Below are positions 13,498-27,229 of a stretch of 64,000 nt of DNA, in pieces. The stretch lies in the NCBI GenBank assembly GCA_008360955.1, contig LUCM01000577.1, forward strand, positions 82,068-146,067, in the 5' to 3' direction. The stretch's first letter is position 1, and each line of letters opens with the position of its first letter. The stretch is from Fasciolopsis buskii. Taxonomy: Eukaryota; Platyhelminthes; Trematoda; Plagiorchiida; Fasciolidae. A program made the translations under genes and the position numbers. The notes under the pieces were generated by a model. That model ran no database searches, was not told the DNA's origin, and saw only the letters and a program-made list of their open reading frames with translations.

Positions 13498-16400
13498 TGA
13501 AGATGAATATTATTCTTGCTGTTGTAATTGAAACTAAAAGGAAAAAGGCCACGGGTTTATTCAGAACATTTAAGAGCAACTGTATATAACAGATTTGCAT
13601 TAAGTAAAAGGATCACTGTGGCCGTATGCCACGCAGAAGTGTAGCGGTTATCATTTGCTTCCAATGCAACCCGATGCCGTATGCAGTGAAAATGAGATGG
13701 CACATTTTTGTGGGAGAACTACTCCAGATCAAACTCTAAGGAATTCAGGGAGCAAAATTTCACAAACCGACTGACCGATAAATTGTTAATCTTGCAGTAT
13801 TGCTCAATTATTCATTGACAAAGATAGAGTAATTTAACGGTCGTGTTTTCTCAGTCCAAGGTTACAATGTTAGTCGTAAACAGAACTGGAACTGGCGCAC
13901 TTATGGGTTGACATTACGAAGAATATCTTGTTTAATTGAAAAACCGAGGCATTAACCGACGGTTTACTAGTATCACCATTCTTCATCATTTGGGTTCCCA
14001 CGGCTGCAGAACATCACCCATGTATACAGTAACGGAAATCCTTTGGGTTTTGCCAAGTGGATATTTATAAAATCGTCGATTGTCAACTAACTCAGTTTAT
14101 TCGCAGTCGCGCATCCTCAGTTTCAATAAGTAAGCAGCAAAAGAGGCTATGAATCTGGTAGAAACATTTGCATTCATGCGTGGAAGGGTAATACTGCTTT
14201 CATTAGAGATCACAGTAAACAACGTCACATCGGGAAATTTTAAATTGACAAACAACCATTTTCTGAGTGCATTTTGCCACCTTATTCACGGTGAATAAAC
14301 ATTAAAACGATATCTTCCTAGGAAATTCAAAGTTAAAAATGACAAGAAAATAACTGTTGAGGAAGGTGGCATATTAAGAACCGGTCTGCCCTTGTTCGCC
14401 TAGACAATTCTAATAAACGTTAAGGACAAAGTAGAGTAGGCCGACACGTATGTTTTTTTCTATTACTCGATTTCCAGTGACACTTTGGGGTAACAGAATG
14501 AGGACAGAAAAGACGAGATAGATCTGGTTTTGTTCCGGTAAATTAGCCTTTACTTGAATATTCACAATCCCACGAAGAGGCGTCTTGATCGTTTTCCGGT
14601 ATATTTGTTACTCGAATTAAGACCGATCTCAGATGCATTTTTAAATCAAACTAGGTAGCAAATATTCTTCTCATCAAGTCTTGGAGAGGAAGCATGCAAA
14701 AGCAATAATAATTACCAAATTTATTTCTCCGTCCTTAACCTTGGTGTGAGCGAAGTTTCCTTAGTTTGTTATTGAAACCTGATGATATATAGTCAAATCA
14801 GATTAACAAATCCACTTATGACAAATCTGACAAAATATGTACGTTGGAACTGTGATTAATGTCAGCCCCACTGTACAAAGTAGCAACTAAACCTAGACTG
14901 ACATCTTTGGTGCATTGGTGGGGCAACAGAATAAGCTGCAAGGTAAACCTGGAAGCAACCGATTGATTCCGGTTTGAATGGTAGCATATTAGTTCGGTTA
15001 ATCCTGTAGATCACTTCTCAGTAGAGTAAACAACAACCTCGCAGGATATTGCTCTGTTGGTTTGGAAATTTCCGGTGTTATAAACATCCGGGTGTTGTGG
15101 GTAGTAAATTACCCAGTTAATTCTAACCTGCTTCAGAGGTTGAGTATATTATGTGAGCTACCGTAGATCGATTCGATTTTCTATTCACGATGTCGAATTT
15201 GAAATGCAGAATACCCACTGTTTATATATCTGGCTTTCCGGTATGTTTGTAAAAAAATGAATAAGCAATTGACACATCGATTATGCGTTTCAGCAGACTT
15301 GAAGGGACCAAGCATAGGGATCTTGTTGTCAAACGGTAAAACTTTTTACCTCATTTCAATAGTTCGTGCCATTCAGAATGCACAATTATAAATTCACTCA
15401 CGAACTCACGCATGTAAGCAGAATATATTAGCAGCGTTCAAAACGAACTATCCGGCTACAAATTAGATCTAACTGGTTTTTCTTTCTCGTTGAATTGTGA
15501 TCAGAAATTGCAACGAATCTGAAATGTGAACAAGTCAAAACAGGCCGTAAGATTTCGCCTCCCTTGGATACCACTGCTTCAGCATTATTAAACAGAACAA
15601 GCGGCTTTTGGTTGACCAAAATTCCAAGTTCTAGAATCATCTAAATTAACCAAGAACAATGTCATCAGTGGATTTCTCTTGACCACTTAGCTGACTTCGG
15701 AGATAGCCATCCTTTCGAGATACGCACACTCCCTATTCCAGTTTGTCCATCTGTGTTTTTGTCAGACTGTTCCCGTGTGTGCGTGTGTGTTTTCGCGATA
15801 GAACTTACCATACCCCAAAATTCACACGTGGTTAGTACCGGTCAGACATCTGAGATATCGTGAACTTAAGGCGGAACCAGTATCCTAGATACGTTTCATG
15901 GATTAGCGCTCAAAATCTCATTTGGACGTGTTGTAAATTGCTTTGGCCAGAATGCCTTACCACTTGGGTAAGTGAGGCTAAAATGAGGATTAGCTCAGCG
16001 AAACAAGTGTGACAGAACGGGGTGTTGTGGGACCATTCGTTCTCTGAATACCAGAACAGTTGCGCCCATTTCAGGCAGGCCCGTTTCTTGATTACATCCT
16101 AGCCTACTAGAAAAGAGTGCAATCCAAATTCACAAGAATCTTCAACTTGTGTAAGTCCCTTTTGTTCGCACATCAAAACAAGACCCAAAAACACGTGTTT
16201 GTTTAGGCGCTCATCGGGCCTGGGGCACGCACGTGTTGATGATTGTCAAACAAGCTGCAAACTTTTGTAGCAATTACCCTCTTTATGCTTGCTGCTCTCA
16301 TTCCAATAAATCATGCACAGTTGTCTGGCTGCAAAGATAAACAAAATTATGCGAAATTTGGCCGTTCCTACCATACACTTTTCACATGGAAAAGGCTAAC

Positions 16401-16782
16401 AGAAACAAGTCCCACCCCCAGCAATCCCAACGAGGAACTTGCGTGGAGTTCAAGCAAATCCAAGTTCACCATTGTTTGTATTTTGATTTGTTCGTGCGTG
16501 TGCGTACGATTTGGATCATTCAGCTGTCCGAACCAACGCGCATTTTGCCTTTCGCACCACTTGCACTCTTGGATTTGTCATGTGTGATTGCCTCCTTGTT
16601 ATTGCGACAGACAAATCTTTGAGTATTTAACCAGTTACTACTCATTTCTGGGTCTGGGTGGTAAACAAGACTAGATCTAATCAAAACCGTTTTGGTTTGA
16701 CTCATTATCTACACTAGCAAGAGGTTTAGTGCGAATTTCCAAATTTTTCGTCACACGGTGTCAGTGTCCGACTTGCCACGGA
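13498..16782. other. Unassigned stretch with one signal-peptide-like frame
   Basis: Mostly featureless. Plus frame 16243-16587 begins with TTG directly after an in-frame stop and has a hydrophobic run FVAITLFMLAALIPINHAQ resembling a signal peptide, then a Lys/Tyr-rich stretch. With no ATG, no clear acceptor and no homology I recognise, it is not called a gene. Confidence 0.3.
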
Positions 16783-16905
16783 AAACAATGGGAGAACTGT
16801 ACAGCTGTTTCATTCTTGTTAGGAATTATCAGCAGTGCATATGCACCGCGCCCGAAATGAGACCCGAACCGAGGACGAACGGCTGTGAATCGAATGTCTT
16901 TCCCA
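16783..16905 (-). repeat. tRNA-derived SINE-like unit, type I (copy c)
   Basis: In plus orientation it carries TACAGCTGTTTCATTCTTG, TTAGGAATTATCAGCAGTGC and ATATGCACCGCGCCCGAAAT, then GACCCGAACCGAGGACGAAC. This is the reverse complement of the type I body and B-box and resembles 37515-37632 closely. Overlapping open frames on both strands here are explained by the repeat. Confidence 0.6.
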
Positions 16906-17031
16906 ACACGGTAGCCGGGCCGATTCTCAACAGCTCCTTGAACATCGACGCCCATGTCCATGACTCGATCTTGCAAACCGCAAACCTTTAAACACACTGG
17001 ATCAAAGACTTCCGGGTGAGGATGTCTAGCT

Positions 17032-17162
17032 TAATAGCCTAGACGTACGATTCACAAACGTTCTTCCTGGGTTCGCTTCCCAGCTCCGGCGAGATAGATA
17101 TGCAGTGCTGATAATTTCTAACAAAGATGATACAGCTGTACAGAGCTTCCGTGACAGGTTGG
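17032..17162 (+). repeat. tRNA-derived SINE-like unit, type I (copy d)
   Basis: Head TAATAGCCTAGACGTACGAT, B-box-like CTGGGTTCGCTTCCCAG, body GATATGCAGTGCTGATAATT, TCTAACAAAGATGATACAGC and GTACAGAGCTTCC. It faces copy c head to head with about 125 bases between them. Confidence 0.6.
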
Positions 17163-20100
17163 ACGTTTTTACTGCAAGAGGAATCATTTGGAAATTCACC
17201 TATTGTTCTTAATTGGTGAAGGGGCAAAAAAGACATGTTCACAGCAGTGTGATTGGGAGCAACTTTAATTTTGTTAACCACTCCTCAATGATGATTCCGT
17301 CAGAGGTTCAAGCTGTTTAACTATGTTGGTCCACTGATAGCACGTAAGAAAAGGAAAATGAACGAAGTGGCGGTGTCGGTTCCGCCTATCGATGCATCCA
17401 AAGTAATCGATGGGAACAAGTTTTGTTTCTGCTCTTCGTCGGTAGTATCAGAAACCACGCGACTGACCACGTGCTTCTTTAAGTCTCCGACAAAACAATC
17501 ACACATTTCAGTAATGGGATTATTACTGTTTGTCTTGGTGAGTGAACTGAAATTTATCGATGCTATGTTTTTTCTCGATGAGGAGGATGAACATTTTTGC
17601 TGTTGCGCGATATTCAGGAAATTCATCCTCGAAAACCATGGACGTCTAAGGAATTATTCCTTTTTTATAATCATCAGCTCAAAATAGTTTTTGAAAAATA
17701 ATAATACTTTTAACGTGTGGACGACCCGTTTGTCGAAATTCCTTCGTGTTTTCAAAGGCCCGGCAGGATTTTCACAGCTACCTGGAACTGAGAGTCATGA
17801 CTTCGAATTGTAATTTACAGCGATGCACTAGAACAAAATACAATTATTTTTGGGGAGAATGATGTACAGAGAGAATTAGTGAATTTTATTATGGTTTTTC
17901 TGAAAAGTGTGATGTTTTTCCCAATCCAAAGCAAAAACCATTTTGCATTCGTACATTGACTGTCTAGTCATTTGATTGGAGTAGTGCGTCGATACACAAG
18001 TTACCACAGTTCAGCCTCCGGGCTCGAAGGTGAAATGCAGTAAATTGGTTCGTAAGCGGATCTGGTTGATAGTGCACATTTACTAATTCGACTCAGTTCA
18101 ACAGTCACTGAGTATTTGGTAGTTCAAAATAAAACTGCTCATTTAATTCACAAGTGAAGTTAGTTCGCAATGCAGCATACATGCCAGAATCATCAAGAGC
18201 ACGCAATATGATGAACAAATATGGTGTTCGTTTGTTCTGATCTCCTGTCATGGATGAACAAACCTAATTCCTTTTTATTTTTGCGTAGAAATCTGTCGTT
18301 TCGCATTTACTCTCCATGCTAAGGCGAATTGCTTTTCCATAATGGAGCAGTTTATTCAAGCTGCGCTGAAAATTTGACATTTGCGGAATCCTACGATGAA
18401 ATTTGTCCGGTTTATTCCGATGTCGTTTTACAAGGTTTTATTGTTATTTGCAGACTTCATTACAAGACGGCAATGCCATCTAGTAGCAGCATTATGTTAC
18501 TTACGTTAAAATATCCATAAAGTCAAGTTACCATTTCGGAATAAAATTCGATAACTATAGTGCTTCTGTCGGCACTTGTTTTACTTTAAGTTTACCCATA
18601 CACCGTTGGAGCACCAGTGGAAAGAATATGCTCGAGAATCATGAATACGCGGATCTTCCGATGCACATGGCTGCATAGTAAATCGCTTTCTTTTTCTGTC
18701 CATTTATATCCTCAATTAACACTACAGATGTCAACTCTCACTGTTTCTCGTGTAACTGGTCTGCTGTTGGGTATTTATGATCTTTTATGGCTTATTGCAA
18801 ACTGTCGACATTTGGAATTATGGCTTTGGAAATGAAAGCAGGAAAAAGCATTTAGTACTTGCGCATTTTCAATAGATGTTTAGATGTGAGCTGATTATTT
18901 GACAGCAGCGCAGGTAGACGTTGAGGCAATGGTGAGTGTTGTCCTAGGTTTAGCTACAATCTGTTGCCCGAAAACGCCATTCAAAAGGCTGACGAATTTG
19001 TGCACAAAGATGCGGTGTTTCTTATGTTTATTGTTATCTGAGCATGGAATGAATTAAATATTTCACTGACTACTTGACTGAGACAACGATCAATTCTATC
19101 TAGGAGTCCTCTAGCTGCAGAATCATGGAGAAGGCGAATAGGCAGAACAATCTCACTAAATGAAAGTCAACACTGAATCCCCGTGTAGTGTGCGATATGT
19201 CCAGCTTAGCTACTAAGCACTTCTGGTTTAGCGCACAATTAGGAATTTATTAAATTCGGCTAAATGGAATAGTACCCTTTAACAATGATTTCATTGCCTT
19301 ATTCTTACCATCACATCTGACCGTATGCAGCAGAGGTAGACCGTCCCCTAATTCTTAATTAAATTTTGTCGAGGTTTCGGTTTTTTTAGGACAGGTAAAC
19401 GATCCTTCAGTATTAGGAATATTCCAACTTACTCAGTGAACAGACTTATGATATCTGACGTTGGAAAACTCCACCCGCTCAGGTTGTCTTGCAGTGATTC
19501 ATCGGGGCTCTTCATCCTCATCGACTCTCAGTAGACGCGCAGATGATCCTAGACTTAGAACTAACGAAATTCAAACAGACTGATATCATTGATATTACAA
19601 ACTTATTTAATTAACAAATGATTCCGAGTCATTCACATTAGTCAACTGAAGTCAAATTGAAACCTATTCACTCTAACCACAAATTTGTCATAACTTTCAT
19701 TCATGCCGACCGTTTAGCTTTGGAACGATGTACTCACGGATAAATTACACAAGCACCGTCGTCTTCAGTGTCTCTCACATAACCAATCGCAATAGACCAT
19801 TACTTACGTATTAAGAGTGTTCTGTGAAGAAATCCAATGTAGAATCACGGAGGAATGAGAGGGCGTTAGTACACTACGTTGACTTATAAGAACCTGGCTC
19901 TTAAACCGAATTTCGTTTCGTCTCTTACGGCAAACTGCTTGTAGATGGTCTGTTCTTGAGAATGAGCAAACTTACCTGCGTGTATGTTAGGGTTTTGCTG
20001 GAAACTGACAAAAACTGAATATTTTGTCATCAGTTTTGTCAGCATTGTTGAACGAATATAACTTTTGTACAATTACAACAAAAGTCGATAATAAAAAGCA

Positions 20101-23100
20101 CGGATACTTTACACCACTCAAAGACCTAGCAAGCCAGTCTTCAAGGCTTAACTTGACTGAGTTATTCAGACCTTGCGATAGATATCACCATGTGATAAAT
20201 TTTCTTCAATTAGAGTGCACAGGTAGACAGCTTCACATGTGCCTCCTGCTCTGGTAGGCTCACGTTAATTGACACATCCTAATGCATATTGGTATTGTTA
20301 ATTAACCTAACAATTGGAGCTGCTAGAAGACTGGTTCGGTTTCTCAGTTGGACCAATATGAATCGTAATCTCCTCCCAAGTTTTTCCCTATCCCTTTGTG
20401 CCTAAGCCAGCTTTGATTTGCACTGTGACACGAATGGGTAGCGTGACAAGGATGGTTAGAGACCACAAACTAAACGGTTTAGCCGATCAAAGATTATATT
20501 TTCTCACCCAAAGCATACCACTATTTTACTAGGAGACAGGTTTTTTCGCAATATCCAATCATGACTGTCGGAGGAAGCCTGTGCAGAGTTGAGCGAAAAT
20601 CGATTATGCGAAACTTTTCTACTTGGCCGATGGAGAATATCTTCCTGTGCTTGAACAGCTTGAGACGATTTCCTGGAAGCTGTATTCAGACTGCGTGTTT
20701 GTTTGATGGGTTGTGGAATCCAGGTGAAAAGCGGGTTTTACTTGCAATTTCAACAAAGAGCATATTCAGAAAAAAACGGCGTGTTTCTTGGAAAGGTAAA
20801 GGTGAAGAGAGCTTTCCTACCGTTGTTTGACAGTCAAATTCAAAGCAAAAAAAACATTAAAACTTTCTATTGGGCATACTTTTCGATGTAGCAGAAATCA
20901 GAAGGCACAAGCAAATGTGGCCTTTCCTTTTTCTTCTGAAAGTTTTGCATTCCTTGGAATAACATGGCATATTTAGCCGGTAAAGTAGGAGAATATCCGA
21001 TAAAATAACTTGCAAATCCTGAAAAACATGAGTGAGTTCATTTTTTCCAGCCATCAAAACATACAGCATGGGTGTGTCAAAATCCAGACTGTGGGATTTT
21101 TGCCGAAGCACCTACAACAACTAAATTAGCACCTGAATTATGGATTATTGGTAAACTAATGTTGCACCTTTTTGTTCATTATGAAGCCGAGCCTAAGTTA
21201 TTATATAAAGTTTACAAACCATTGCTAAACTCACCAAACTTTTAAATCCAGACTTCATTTAAGGTTGTATTTTGCATTTGCGTTACATAATGTTATTAAA
21301 ATAAATAAATATAATGTGCGAATGACCTTGTGTGAAGAAGTCTAACTTGCAAAGTTTCCGATGACAATTTTGGCCTCTTCCATATAAATTAGTCACTAGG
21401 GTATGCTTAACCAGACTGAATCCTGAGTTACTTAGCCGATGTACGTTCCTGGAATCGATCCACGGATCTAAGTAAATAACACAGCCACTGTATAAGCACT
21501 TTGGTTTCAGATTGTGCAGACTGATTTTTTCTCGCTAATTAGATTCCACCAAGTCACGCAGGCTTGCGTGAGACCAGAAAGTCCTGGATTTAGGCCGTCC
21601 ATTTCAAATCTGACACGAGACACTCCACACCAGTTGGCGCTCATTACAGAAAACTTGCGTGTTACAGGCAAACTAATTCGGAACATCTGAATGTTTCGGC
21701 TTGCGGAGTTACAACTATCTAGAGGAGTCATCAAATTCGGATAACTTGATTTTCCATTGAGCCGCAAATACTGTTGTTCTCAAGTGCTGTCTTTAGTTAA
21801 AATTAATGGAAAATAATTTTGACAGTCAGAGTTGCCCATTTCCAGCATTTCTGATATATTTCCAACTTTCCAGGCTAGGAAGAACATGTAAGTAACTGTA
21901 CATGTCGATTCAGTTGATTATTTTCAACAACAAAAACAACAAAAGCTGCAACAAAATTGTCATCTACTAAGCGTGGTGTTATTCTCTCAAATAAAAACTT
22001 TTCCGTAATAAACAATAGTTGGATAAGTAATTCCATTTAGTCAACTGCAACCAAATCCGCGCAGGGGTATTTGTAAGTAAGTGGTAAACCTGAGAGATAT
22101 TAGTCACGTCCAAGGCTACCACTTTAATCAAAGCTGGTGGAAATTGGCAAAATGCAGGACAAACAGACAGACAAAAATTTGTACATGAAGCTCGGGGAGA
22201 ATTTCAGCTTACTATCAAATAATAAATCGATGGAAATCTTTTCAATATACTAAATTAGTCATTCCATGTTAATACAGTAAGCGATAGTACAGATATAATT
22301 ATGAAATCGATAAACTTGCAGTCGAACGTATGCTTTTTTTAGAAGAACTGGCCGTTTGTTGCGACTGGAATGAGGCTTGAGAGGTATAACCATTGTTTGT
22401 AAAAGTATCAGCGAAACGACTGGTGTGGACGAACAATTGCGCACAATAATTTGTTTAAAGAAGCCTGTTTGAAGATTGGAACACGTACCCTTCTCATTTC
22501 TTCTTTTGTCTACTCCCTCTATCTAACACGGGACCCATCTAGAAGGCAGAATGTTTTTCTATTGAATTTCAAATTCAAAGTAATTCTAGCAATCAGACTG
22601 CTTGTTGCGCTCTGGAGAATAAAGAAGGAGGTTCTACAGCCGCAACGATATTGGAGCAAATGGGTTAAATTTGTTTGAATCTTACACTGAAAATCACCGT
22701 GCTCTTCGGAATTTGTTAATGAACAACTGAAGATCAATTACAACCTAGGGAAAATTTTAAGAAATACCAAATGCGATTTGACGTGTTTCATTACTCAGCA
22801 TTATAATTTTGTGTCTCACTTCCTGGCTCGGACCCTTGGAGCGTAGGCGATAGTGCGGAATATCAAACCGTCCGACCACTAATCTATAATACTGCGAATT
22901 TGCACAGTTCCAGTCCCCGATACCGTCATGCGTGAACACACACGCACGCATAAAGCTTGGCTACTTATAAGTAAAAGTTTCTTCGTGTTGCTGACTACCT
23001 TAACACCTAGTCATTAGAGTTTTCTCACCGCTCGCTGAGCCGGATCATCACGGACAGATGCATGAATGCACAGCTACAGTATCTTGATAATATCTTGATA

Positions 23101-26100
23101 GCTACTCACTTGCAACAATTGAATCTGACATTTCAGACACAGGCACAACAATAGGCGCACCTTCGCGTTTGCACTAAGTTGATCGTACCCTACCCCATGA
23201 CCATTGATCCATATACAAATGTATCCACTAGCACGCAAGTGCACATATTTTCCCCCACGAATAGCTTTGTGTAAGGTCGCACGCACTGACCAGCCCCATA
23301 TAAATCCCTAGCCTATTTCACTAAATGCCTAATGTACAGCTTGCTGTCGCCGTCTTGATAGGACTGAATATGACTGTTTCTTTTACTTTTGAGGGTTTTC
23401 AATTGTATGTTCCCTTATATTTATTTGTTAATGTTCACCCATAACAGAGCCATGTTCCTACAATAGACGTCTATTAAGCTGTTGGTACGCGACTTTCAAC
23501 TGACCCAAACAAATGTATTCTAGAGGGGATTTAACAACGTTAGGACTGCCGAAATAAACTGGTAGAAGTACCTGAAACGGTTTTGCGCAAAGCGGCTGGA
23601 ATATTTCCTCACAAAGACTTTCCAAGACAAAATCTGAAATGGGTGCCAAAAACTAATTTCCAAGTGATTACCGCATATTCTCCATTACCTAATGCTTCTG
23701 TTTTAGTACGTCCTGGAGAGCACAAACAACTAAATGACACAAAAACTCAACGTGGTAGAGGAACTGCGAATTCGCTACCGAGATAGCAAACCTTAATGTG
23801 CTTTCCCTGAAAGCCATGTTTTATAAGCCTCGACAAACCACGCTCTCATCAGCAAAACTAATGGGTCTCCACACTGCATCCCAAGCAAACCCAAATACAT
23901 AATAATTAAGCAAGAACATTTCCTGCAACTTAATCACAAATGATTCAGAGAAGCCAATGTCCGAACCAGTAGGTATACATTCCTTTTTTGTTTGCAGCTG
24001 GAGATTATAATTTTTAGTTTGTAATGCCCTCGGTGAGAGGGGAATTAGTTGTGCTTAGTGTCCATTTGTCAATGGAGACGAAGTCGTATGTGATTTAGCT
24101 TGAAGGTCTTTAAAAGTTATTCTTATCAAATGAATCTTGGATAAAATATGGAACTGATGGCATTGTTTGCTGGAAAAATTTAAGAAATTTTATTCAAAAC
24201 CAAACTTCTAAATGTTTAATTTAGTTGACGGCCTTTAAACTTCAAAAACAATTACCTCTACTAGGAGTGCGCTTTTCCGTCACACAAACTTAATGTAAGT
24301 TTAAGAAAGTGTGCGCTAATGACCCTGATTCAAACGGTCAGTTTGGCGCCAATCACAATGTGCCCTTTTCCCATCCAACCTCTATTTGCTAACAACAATT
24401 GCTGGTCACCGTTGAATTTCTCCATTTACAAGGAAGTACTAATTTCTGTACACTAATATATAACTTTGGTTGTAGTAAAGGAATGTCTTCCGTTGATTAA
24501 GGAACTTAGTATGTGTGCACCTAACCTACAATGAATGGTCCGATCTCGACAGACTGTTGGCTCTCATGTTTGGATGATTTCAGGTTCGCAACAAACGGCG
24601 TTCGCATTAGCTTACTCCTAGTCGAATCGAGACAAAATATAAACAAACGGTGAATAGAAGAAATCATGTCTTTACTAGTAGTCCTCGTGCAGCATCCGTG
24701 AGTTGACTGGAAAATGTTTATTGGCGGGTTGAAAATTTATTCATCGAGTTTCAAATGGATCTGAGAATATTACCAAAGCATGATAAACGCATTAACACAA
24801 CCGGTCGCCTCGAATACAATCATCAAGTGTGCAGATAACTGTATGCTAACTGGAATTGTCGAGAAAATGAGATCACTCCCGCTGGAGTTAGAAATACCGC
24901 AACGACGAATGCGCTGGGAAAAAAAACATCTGGGGTTGCGTATCTACCCGTACATGTTACTAAAAGAGTAACAATAAAACAAGGTAAAAGTCGGAACACG
25001 TGGTAGCCAGCCTGATTAAACAAATCCCTCAATTGTGGGTCAATATACATACGTCCACAGGAAGGTGATTTTTAGGTGAATCGAATATTATGAGCAGTGG
25101 ATTGGGAACCAATCACTAAGTAGCGGATGAACAATCCGAGGCTGTCGACCAAACTGTTGCTGTGTTTGAACATTACTAAGAAAACTTATTCAATAAGAAC
25201 AGAGAAATACTGGCTTTTTGCTGTCTGAGTGGACCTGTTGCTAATGGTGGTCAGAATGAATGCAGAAATATGTGATTGTCGAAAAAACCGATTTGTTGGT
25301 CTCCGGTATCAGACCCGATTTTGATTTCTGTATTGTTGAGTGAAGATTAAAGTGCAGCTGTTCCGCATGCGTTGCTGGGGCTCAGGTAGTATTGCAGTCC
25401 GTTTGCTGCTGAATGATTGTACCGAGTCTCAGTCGACGTGCTATCTCTTTCGGTTCTCAAGGGCACTTTTAGCAGTGAGAGGGAAAATAAGCAAGCAACT
25501 TTGTCAAAAGCATTCTTACAATCGTCAGCTGTTATGAACGCTAGCCGTCTAAATGCAAGTAGTCTTAAATTAAAGTACAGTACGGCCGTTAACATTTGTG
25601 ATAATCAGCATACAGCCAACTGCGGTAAGTTTCCGAGAGCTGAAACCTTGTCATATAGAACATCAACAACAAATAAAATTTTCATTGGGATAAGGACAAA
25701 AATAACTGATTGTCTGTCGCCTAAAATCTCGTTAGGCATTCGCGAACAACCTTTCCCAAACAGTATACAAGTGGGTCTTGCCAAATTGAAAATAGACCAA
25801 TTTACTTGGATCAAATTTCTTAGCTGCAACCAGTTATATTGCTGATTTTCTCTAACATCACAAATTTCAGTGTGTCAACCGAAATTTCAGATTCGGTGGA
25901 CCGCAGAAGTTGAAAGACGATTCGCTCGTAAAACTGACTGTTACTGTCAGGAATGAGAGGATAACACAAACCGAAAGCGAACCAACAGTTGGTATGACAG
26001 TTACTTGATCTGTTGGCATATTTGTGACGAACAAACTGAGCAAGGCAATAGTTGTTTGAGTGAGATATGTTCGAAGTTCGAACTGAAGAATCGCCGCATA

Positions 26101-27143
26101 TCCCCAGAAATTCCGAAAAGTATAGTATGGCGTGAAATACAGGCCAACTTATCGACATCCGGTTTAAGAATGATGACCATTATGTCTTTCTTTCTGAGTA
26201 TTTCTCCCTAAAATCTAAGAGTACAGCAGTTGACAGATCCACCCAGTGGTGAACAGTAAAACAGAGTGACTAAAACTGGTTTAGGAAAAGCGGTTCAGCT
26301 TATTTCGGGGCGACTTGGAACCATGCTTTCTTATTTGGTTCACAAGGAAGAACAGCGAAAGGAGTAAAAAGAGGAAAAAATGAAAAGATTGAAATTGCCA
26401 GGGACTGCTTCCATAGAAGACAAATACGCTTGGTTATCGGTGGAAAGTGAGGACAAGAGTTTTCTCCTTATTTATAAAAAGCTGTGATGCAAGAACGTGT
26501 TACGTGGGAGACGAAAGGGCTAAAATGCTGTTTCATTGGTACTGCCTGGTCACAAATGCGGTTGAAACACATAGGGATTCGTGTTGGCCGGGTTGAAAAT
26601 GTGCAACGAAAGGAATCAAATAGAATTGAACAATGCTGACAAATTTCAAAACCGATTCGTACAATTCTGGACCAGAACAGCGATTTTCCCAACTAAAGAA
26701 AGTTAGGAAGTAACGAAACCTATCTAGTTAACTCAATTTCGGCGTCGAAATTTCTGCCTCAAAATACTCGGGGCAATGGAGACAGTGAATTTTATGATGC
26801 AAGAAACGATACATTCGTCCGATAAGGTAAACGGAGAGAGAATAGAAATTTCTGATACGTTGAGATAGGACTAGGTGAGAACCTAATCAAAGGCATTTGC
26901 TTGTTAGCTAATTTGATCAAACATAGGTGTGAGGTGGTTAACGGACTCCAATTGTTTTTGTCTACGAGAAAAAAATTGGGCAACATGCCCCAGAGCGAAA
27001 AATATCTAACAGAAAATTGCTTCTAATTGGACATCGACACATTAAAAAAGCATATCCTCTTCATAACCCGCTTGGACAAAGTTAGTGTCGCCTCTCAGCG
27101 GGCGTTTATAGTTCCAGACTCGATCCAGTTGTGAATCGTCTTC
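17163..27143. other. Unassigned stretch
   Basis: Contains a possible isolated exon at 17336-17537 (see findings) and otherwise only short frames without recognisable domains. The overlapping frames at 25340-25850 on both strands (up to 142 codons) have no family resemblance. Confidence 0.35.
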
Positions 27144-27229
27144 GATGGCGGCAAGACTTGAACCCAAGGGTGAGTGTAACCCACCCATTTTTACCTTATG
27201 TGCTGTGCCATCTGAGCTGCGCCGCCACC
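27144..27229 (-). repeat. tRNA-like unit / SINE head, type II
   Basis: Eighty-six bases on the minus strand. The ends GGTGGCG and CGCCATC can pair as a 7-bp acceptor stem with one G-T pair. The A-box is GCAGCTCAGATGG (27220-27208) and the B-box is GGGTTCAAGTC (near 27165-27155). A GGGTG...CACCC hairpin between them would serve as a long variable arm. I do not call it a working tRNA because no good D stem is evident and the T stem is poorly paired. A diverged relative lies at 41625-41709, which favours a tRNA-derived SINE. Confidence 0.5.

Noticed and set aside
16243..16587. Frame with a signal-peptide-like start as a secreted protein gene
   Set aside because: Starts with TTG right after a stop, no ATG, no clear acceptor or donor, no family resemblance.
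25347..25595. Minus frame with DCKNAFDKV resembling an RT box
   Set aside because: A single short match without the other RT motifs in order; the opposite strand is equally open.
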